15,673 bases of DNA from positions 1-15,673 of the forward strand of contig JBAZPI010000022.1 of assembly GCA_041648305.1 (NCBI GenBank), in the 5' to 3' direction. The notes beneath the pieces are model-generated. The model made no database searches and was not told where the DNA came from. It saw nothing but the letters and a program-made list of their open reading frames with translations. The DNA comes from JABILX01 sp041648305. Lineage in GTDB: Bacteria > Patescibacteriota > Gracilibacteria > UBA1369 > LOWO2-01-FULL-3. Positions within the stretch are counted from its first letter, which is position 1, and each line of letters begins with the position of its first letter. The position numbers were made by a program, and so were the translations under genes. Positions 12,915 to 15,673 of this stretch are shown here, piece after piece.

Positions 12915-13955
12915 ATGCAAATGAAAAAAATTGATTTCGCAATCGGCGGACAAGCGGTAATTGAGGGAGTGATGATGCGTTCACCCAACACAATCGTCAT
13001 TTCGGTTAGAAAAAATACGGGCGAAATCCTAGTTAAAGACAAATTCTATCGCACACTCACGCAGCGCATCAAAGTACTGAATATCCCTCTCGTGAGGGGA
13101 GTAATAAATCTTTTTGAAATGATGGTGATCGGCACTCAGGCGATAAATTTCTCGGCGAACGAGTTTGTGGAACAGCCGGCGGAGCCTGAGCCGGCGGAGC
13201 CTGCCAAATCGGCGGGAGCGAAGCCGGCCGAATCCACCGCCACAACGAAGCTGGCGGAGCCTGCACCTGAGCCAAAACCAAAATCAGTCCTAGCCAAAGC
13301 AGGCGAGATCGCCATGTTCGCATTTTCCTTGGTACTTGCTATCGCGCTTTCAATATTTCTATTTAAATTTCTCCCGCTATGGATAACGACGGCGATCGAA
13401 AAAACCTCGATAACAATTCAAAAAAATTGGATCGTTTTCAATCTAATAGACGGCATCCTGAAAACATCTTTCTTTGTCCTTTATATCTTTTTGTTAAGTT
13501 TAATTCCAAGTTTCCAACGCATCTTCGAATACCACGGTGCGGAACACAAAGCGGTCTTCACCTACGAAAAAGCTCTTCCGCTCACAACAAAAAACGCACG
13601 TCGCCAATCTCGCTTCCATCCACGCTGCGGAACAAGTTTCATCCTCATTGTTTTTGTCATAAGCATTTTGATTTATACTTTTGTGCCGAAGCAGCCTGAT
13701 TTCTGGACGAATTTAGGTCTTCGCCTTGCATTTTTACCGCTCATCGCAGGCATTGCTTATGAATATTTAAAAATCTCCGCCCGCTACGCTCATCACAAAT
13801 GGACAAAACTTCTCGTAGCTCCAGGCCTTTGGCTCCAGCGTCTCACGACCAAAGAACCAAGCAACGACCAGCTCGAAGTGGCGTTAAATTCACTGAGAAT
13901 TGCTCTGGAAAAAGAATCTACTTTAGCTACTTCGCCTCCGCCACTGCCGCATTAA
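12915..13955 (+). CDS. DUF1385 (YqhQ-like) membrane protein
   Basis: This is a 346-aa DUF1385 protein; the family has no established biochemical role. The hallmark FAIGGQAVIEGVMMRSP (8-24) is intact, as are EYHGAEHKAVFTYE (205-218) and SRFHPRCGTSFILIV (232-246). The conserved His, Glu and Cys residues in these blocks suggest a metal or catalytic centre near the membrane. Membrane segments fall at about 129-158, 172-198, 241-257 and 266-285. A Pro/Ala/Glu-rich low-complexity stretch (86-122), coded by a GC-rich imperfect repeat with CGGCGGAGCCTG, is inserted between the N-terminal domain and the first membrane segment. The ATG at 12915 is used; the ATG at 12921 is equally possible. The last 29 bases overlap the rplA tail on the other strand. 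Confidence 0.88.
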   Translation: MQMKKIDFAIGGQAVIEGVMMRSPNTIVISVRKNTGEILVKDKFYRTLTQRIKVLNIPLVRGVINLFEMMVIGTQAINFSANEFVEQPAEPEPAEPAKSAGAKPAESTATTKLAEPAPEPKPKSVLAKAGEIAMFAFSLVLAIALSIFLFKFLPLWITTAIEKTSITIQKNWIVFNLIDGILKTSFFVLYIFLLSLIPSFQRIFEYHGAEHKAVFTYEKALPLTTKNARRQSRFHPRCGTSFILIVFVISILIYTFVPKQPDFWTNLGLRLAFLPLIAGIAYEYLKISARYAHHKWTKLLVAPGLWLQRLTTKEPSNDQLEVALNSLRIALEKESTLATSPPPLPH

Positions 13956-14628
13956 TATCCAAAGGAATGCCTGGCCCCATTGTCGAAGCGACGGCAATTC
14001 CCCCAATATATATGCCTTTTATACTCGCCGGCTTTACATCCAAAACCGCCTTAATAACAGCGATCAAATTCTCCTTCAATTTTGGAGAATCGAACGAAAC
14101 TTTCCCGAAAACGGTATGTACGTTCGAAAGTTTATCAATTCTAAATTCAACCTTACCTTTCTTGATCTCCCCGATAGCTTTCGGGACATCGGGAGTAACA
14201 GTTCCTGCTTTTGGATTAGGCATCAGTCCCTTCGTTCCCAAAGTCTTCGCAATCTTACCAAGCTCTCTCATTTGTGAAGGGTCGGCGACAGCAACGTCAA
14301 ATTCCAACCAACCTTTTTCGATCTTCGCGATCAATTCGGCGGTACCCGCCTCAACCGCTCCAGCGGCTTTAGCAGCCTTGATTCCGCCTTCGTCAACAAA
14401 CGCAACAACGCGGACTTCTTTTCCGGTTCCATTTGGGAGAGAAACGGTCGAACGAATGTTCTGATCAGCTTGTTTGGGATCAACATTAAGTCTGAAGTGA
14501 ACTTCCGCCGTTGAATCAAACTTTGTTGTGGAAGTTTTCTTAAGAAGCTCTACAGCCTCATCGACTGTATAAGTCTCCTTGTCCACGAGAGTTTTAGCCT
14601 CTCGGTACTTTTTACCGTGTTTAGCCAT
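13927..14628 (-). CDS. rplA: 50S ribosomal protein L1
   Basis: This is a full-length L1 (233 aa), the protein of the mobile L1 stalk of the large subunit, which binds 23S rRNA and assists E-site tRNA release; it also represses its own mRNA. Typical blocks are HGKKYREAKTLVDKE at the N-terminus, EVHFRLNVDPKQADQNIRSTVSLPNGTGK, KIAKTLGTKGLMPNPKAGTVTPD, and the C-terminal GIYIGGIAVASTMGPGIPLD. The start is the ATG at 14628, preceded by AACAAGAACAAA with no Shine-Dalgarno. It follows rplK by 78 bases that hold a probable L1-binding site. Its TAG stop lies inside the convergent DUF1385 gene. No terminator was seen, so transcription from either side probably runs into the other gene. Confidence 0.97.
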   Translation of the reverse strand: MAKHGKKYREAKTLVDKETYTVDEAVELLKKTSTTKFDSTAEVHFRLNVDPKQADQNIRSTVSLPNGTGKEVRVVAFVDEGGIKAAKAAGAVEAGTAELIAKIEKGWLEFDVAVADPSQMRELGKIAKTLGTKGLMPNPKAGTVTPDVPKAIGEIKKGKVEFRIDKLSNVHTVFGKVSFDSPKLKENLIAVIKAVLDVKPASIKGIYIGGIAVASTMGPGIPLDINAAVAEAK

Positions 14629-14640
14629 TTTGTTCTTGTT

Positions 14641-14691
14641 AGTGGTCGTGGCGGCCTTTTTTTTGTTGCGTTTCGCAACTGGCCTCCCACT
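14641..14691 (-). promoter_or_regulatory. Probable L1-binding mRNA operator upstream of rplA
   Basis: Read on the minus strand: helix A AGTGG (14691-14687) pairs with CCACT (14645-14641). Unpaired GAG lies on the 5' side and GCCACGA on the 3' side. Helix B GCC pairs with GGC, and inside it a 6-bp hairpin GTTGCG-AAA-CGCAAC (14679-14665) and an A8 bulge complete the fold. Two helices separated by an asymmetric loop with GAG opposite a purine-rich strand ending in GA is the arrangement known for L1 sites in mRNA and 23S rRNA. It ends 12 nt before the rplA ATG, well placed to block initiation. The match is by eye, from memory of the structure. Confidence 0.6.
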
Positions 14692-14706
14692 GAAATATAT
14701 TTTTTT

Positions 14707-15147
14707 TTAATCCTTTACTTCAACGCCCATGCTTCTGCATGTCCCGGCTATAATTTTCATAGCGGCGTCGATATCGTTAGCATTCAAGTCTCTCATTTTT
14801 TTCTCAGCGATTTCTTTCACCTGAGCTTTCGTAATAGTTCCGACTTTCTCCTTATGAGGAACACCGGAACCCTTCGGAATTTTCACGGCCTTCAAAATCA
14901 ACGACGCGGCGGGCTCAGTCTTCGTGACAAACGTAAAACTTCGATCTTCTCTCACGGTAATCACCACGGGAACAATCGCGTCTCCCATATCTTTTGTCGC
15001 CTCGTTAAATTTGGCGCAAAATCCCTGAATATCAACTCCATGTTGACCAAGCGCGGAACCGACAGGTGGCGCTGGATTAGCTTTACCCGCTGGAATCTGT
15101 AATTTGATAATTTTCAAACCTTTTTTTACTGCTGCTGGTTTTGCCAT
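14707..15147 (-). CDS. rplK: 50S ribosomal protein L11
   Basis: This is a full-length L11 (146 aa), which with 23S rRNA forms the GTPase-associated region of the 50S subunit. IKLQIPAGKANPAPPVGSALGQHGVDIQGFCAKFN matches the N-terminal domain; Ser stands where most bacteria have Pro (PPVGPALG). FTFVTKTEPAASLILKAVKIPKGSG and the C-terminal IAEKKMRDLNANDIDAAMKIIAGTCRSMGVEV are canonical. The ATG at 15147 (MAKPAAVKKG) is chosen; a TTG at 15153 would add two residues. There is no Shine-Dalgarno. It is first in an rplK-rplA unit with its own promoter. The usual upstream nusG/secE and downstream rplJ/rplL genes are not adjacent here. Confidence 0.97.
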   Translation of the reverse strand: MAKPAAVKKGLKIIKLQIPAGKANPAPPVGSALGQHGVDIQGFCAKFNEATKDMGDAIVPVVITVREDRSFTFVTKTEPAASLILKAVKIPKGSGVPHKEKVGTITKAQVKEIAEKKMRDLNANDIDAAMKIIAGTCRSMGVEVKD

Positions 15148-15192
15148 TTTCAATTGTTCAAAAAATAATAATTCGAGTGCATAACGAGGGGC

Positions 15193-15220
15193 ATTTTAGA
15201 GAAATCGATAAAAAAGTCAA
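15193..15220 (-). promoter_or_regulatory. Promoter of rplK-rplA
   Basis: On the minus strand a -35 TTGACT (15220-15215), a 16-bp spacer and -10 TAAAAT (15198-15193) are present. The start near 15186 gives a leader of about 39 nt before the rplK ATG at 15147. It lies in the 114-bp gap after the unidentified gene; I saw no T-tailed terminator for that gene in this gap. Confidence 0.68.
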
Positions 15221-15261
15221 CTAAATCAAAGGTTCGCCAAAGATTTGCCGTCTTCCCCGAA

Positions 15262-15673
15262 CTACCTCCCGTCCAGCATCAAAATCGAGATCAGATTTTT
15301 GATCTGGGGATGGTATTGTTTTGGATAAGAAAATCCGTAAATCTTTGACCCGACCCTAACAGTCAAAAACGCGACACTGTCTCTCCTCAAATCATTCATA
15401 TAAAAACTTGCGTTTCCGAATTGATTGGTCTCATTAATTTCAATATCAACGCCCTCGGCAGCCCTGACTTTCAAAACGCTGTAAACTTCATCAATTTGCT
15501 CGGGATCATCGACAATCACAACATAAACTTTCGCAAAAGTTGTTGTTCCATTTGTAATCAAATATTTCTTCGAACTCACCCCAACCAAATCCCCAATACT
15601 CACACTCTTATATAGAAGCCCGTCCGGCTCTTCCTCCGTCATGTAAGCCCCAACAAAACCGCTATTCACGATC
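15262..15673 (-). CDS. Hypothetical protein, 5' end outside the window
   Basis: The frame stays open to the right edge, so only the C-terminal 137 or so residues are visible; a GTG at 15669 is a possible but unsupported start. It ends with TAG at 15262-15264. The visible part alternates beta strands and a helix (FAKVYVVIVDDPEQIDEVYSVL, then VAFLTVRVGSKIYGFSYP) and ends in a helix (HPQIKNLISILMLDG). It has no membrane segment or cysteines. I do not recognise the family. It lies immediately upstream of the rplK promoter on the same strand. The frame is well conserved in character with neighbouring genes (no low-complexity sequence), which supports it being real. Confidence 0.7.
   Translation of the reverse strand, partial: IVNSGFVGAYMTEEEPDGLLYKSVSIGDLVGVSSKKYLITNGTTTFAKVYVVIVDDPEQIDEVYSVLKVRAAEGVDIEINETNQFGNASFYMNDLRRDSVAFLTVRVGSKIYGFSYPKQYHPQIKNLISILMLDGR

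Noticed and set aside
12877..12993. N-terminal extension of dut up to 12993
   Set aside because: It runs into the opposed DUF1385 coding region and lies outside the dUTPase domain; the ATG at 12876 starts at the conserved region.

Overview
The window looks like a chromosomal segment of a bacterium from the Candidate Phyla Radiation (Patescibacteria), possibly a Peregrinibacteria-like lineage. This is inferred from the mix of gene types: an S-layer-homology surface protein with FlgD-like Ig repeats, a very large modular secreted protein, a DUF1385 protein, a PurD with archaeal-style motifs, and diverged nucleotide-metabolism enzymes. No 16S rRNA gene or other decisive marker is present. TGA ends dut, folD and purD, so the recoded TGA=Gly code of Gracilibacteria/Absconditabacteria is not used. 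None of the called genes has a clear Shine-Dalgarno sequence, and several readable promoters give very short leaders.

Layout. 1-75: terminator of a gene lying outside the window. 141-725 (+): maf. 776-905: a composite repeat array. 950-3079 (+): strong promoter and a secreted protein with four FlgD-like domains and three SLH domains. 3160-3280: a double, partly tripled, terminator. 3302-6473 (+): promoter and a 1038-residue secreted multidomain protein with tandem beta domains, a Glu/Ala helix, thrombospondin type 3 calcium-binding repeats and C-terminal Ig-like domains. 6522-6962 (+): YtxH-like protein. The minus strand then carries folD-purF-purD-tauE/safE (11551 down to 7048) as a probable operon, preceded by tmk (12258-11656) and dut (12876-12427). 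A second copy of the composite repeat array fills the dut-tmk gap (12272-12401). 12915-13955 (+): DUF1385 membrane protein, diverging from dut and overlapping rplA tail to tail. 15147-13927 (-): rplK and rplA, with a probable L1-binding mRNA operator between them. 15673-15262 (-): an unidentified, 5'-truncated gene.

How the genes fit together. The left third is a cell-surface block of two exported, Ca-binding or S-layer-type proteins, each with its own promoter and insulated by terminators. The middle is nucleotide and one-carbon metabolism: PurF and PurD make phosphoribosylamine and then GAR, FolD supplies 10-formyl-THF, Dut and Tmk feed dTTP synthesis, and Maf cleans the nucleotide pool. 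The right end is translation.

The most notable signal is the pair of 130-bp arrays at 776-905 and 12272-12401. They are built from a 14-bp palindrome (TTTCCCCGGGGAAA) and an 8-mer (ACAGGTTA) with exactly the same geometry: P14-N5-H8-N6-H8-N5-P14-N10-P14-N5-H8-N6-H8-N5-P14. The spacers are unrelated and the 8-mers point in opposite directions in the two copies. This looks like a constrained protein-binding or structural element that I cannot match to a known family.
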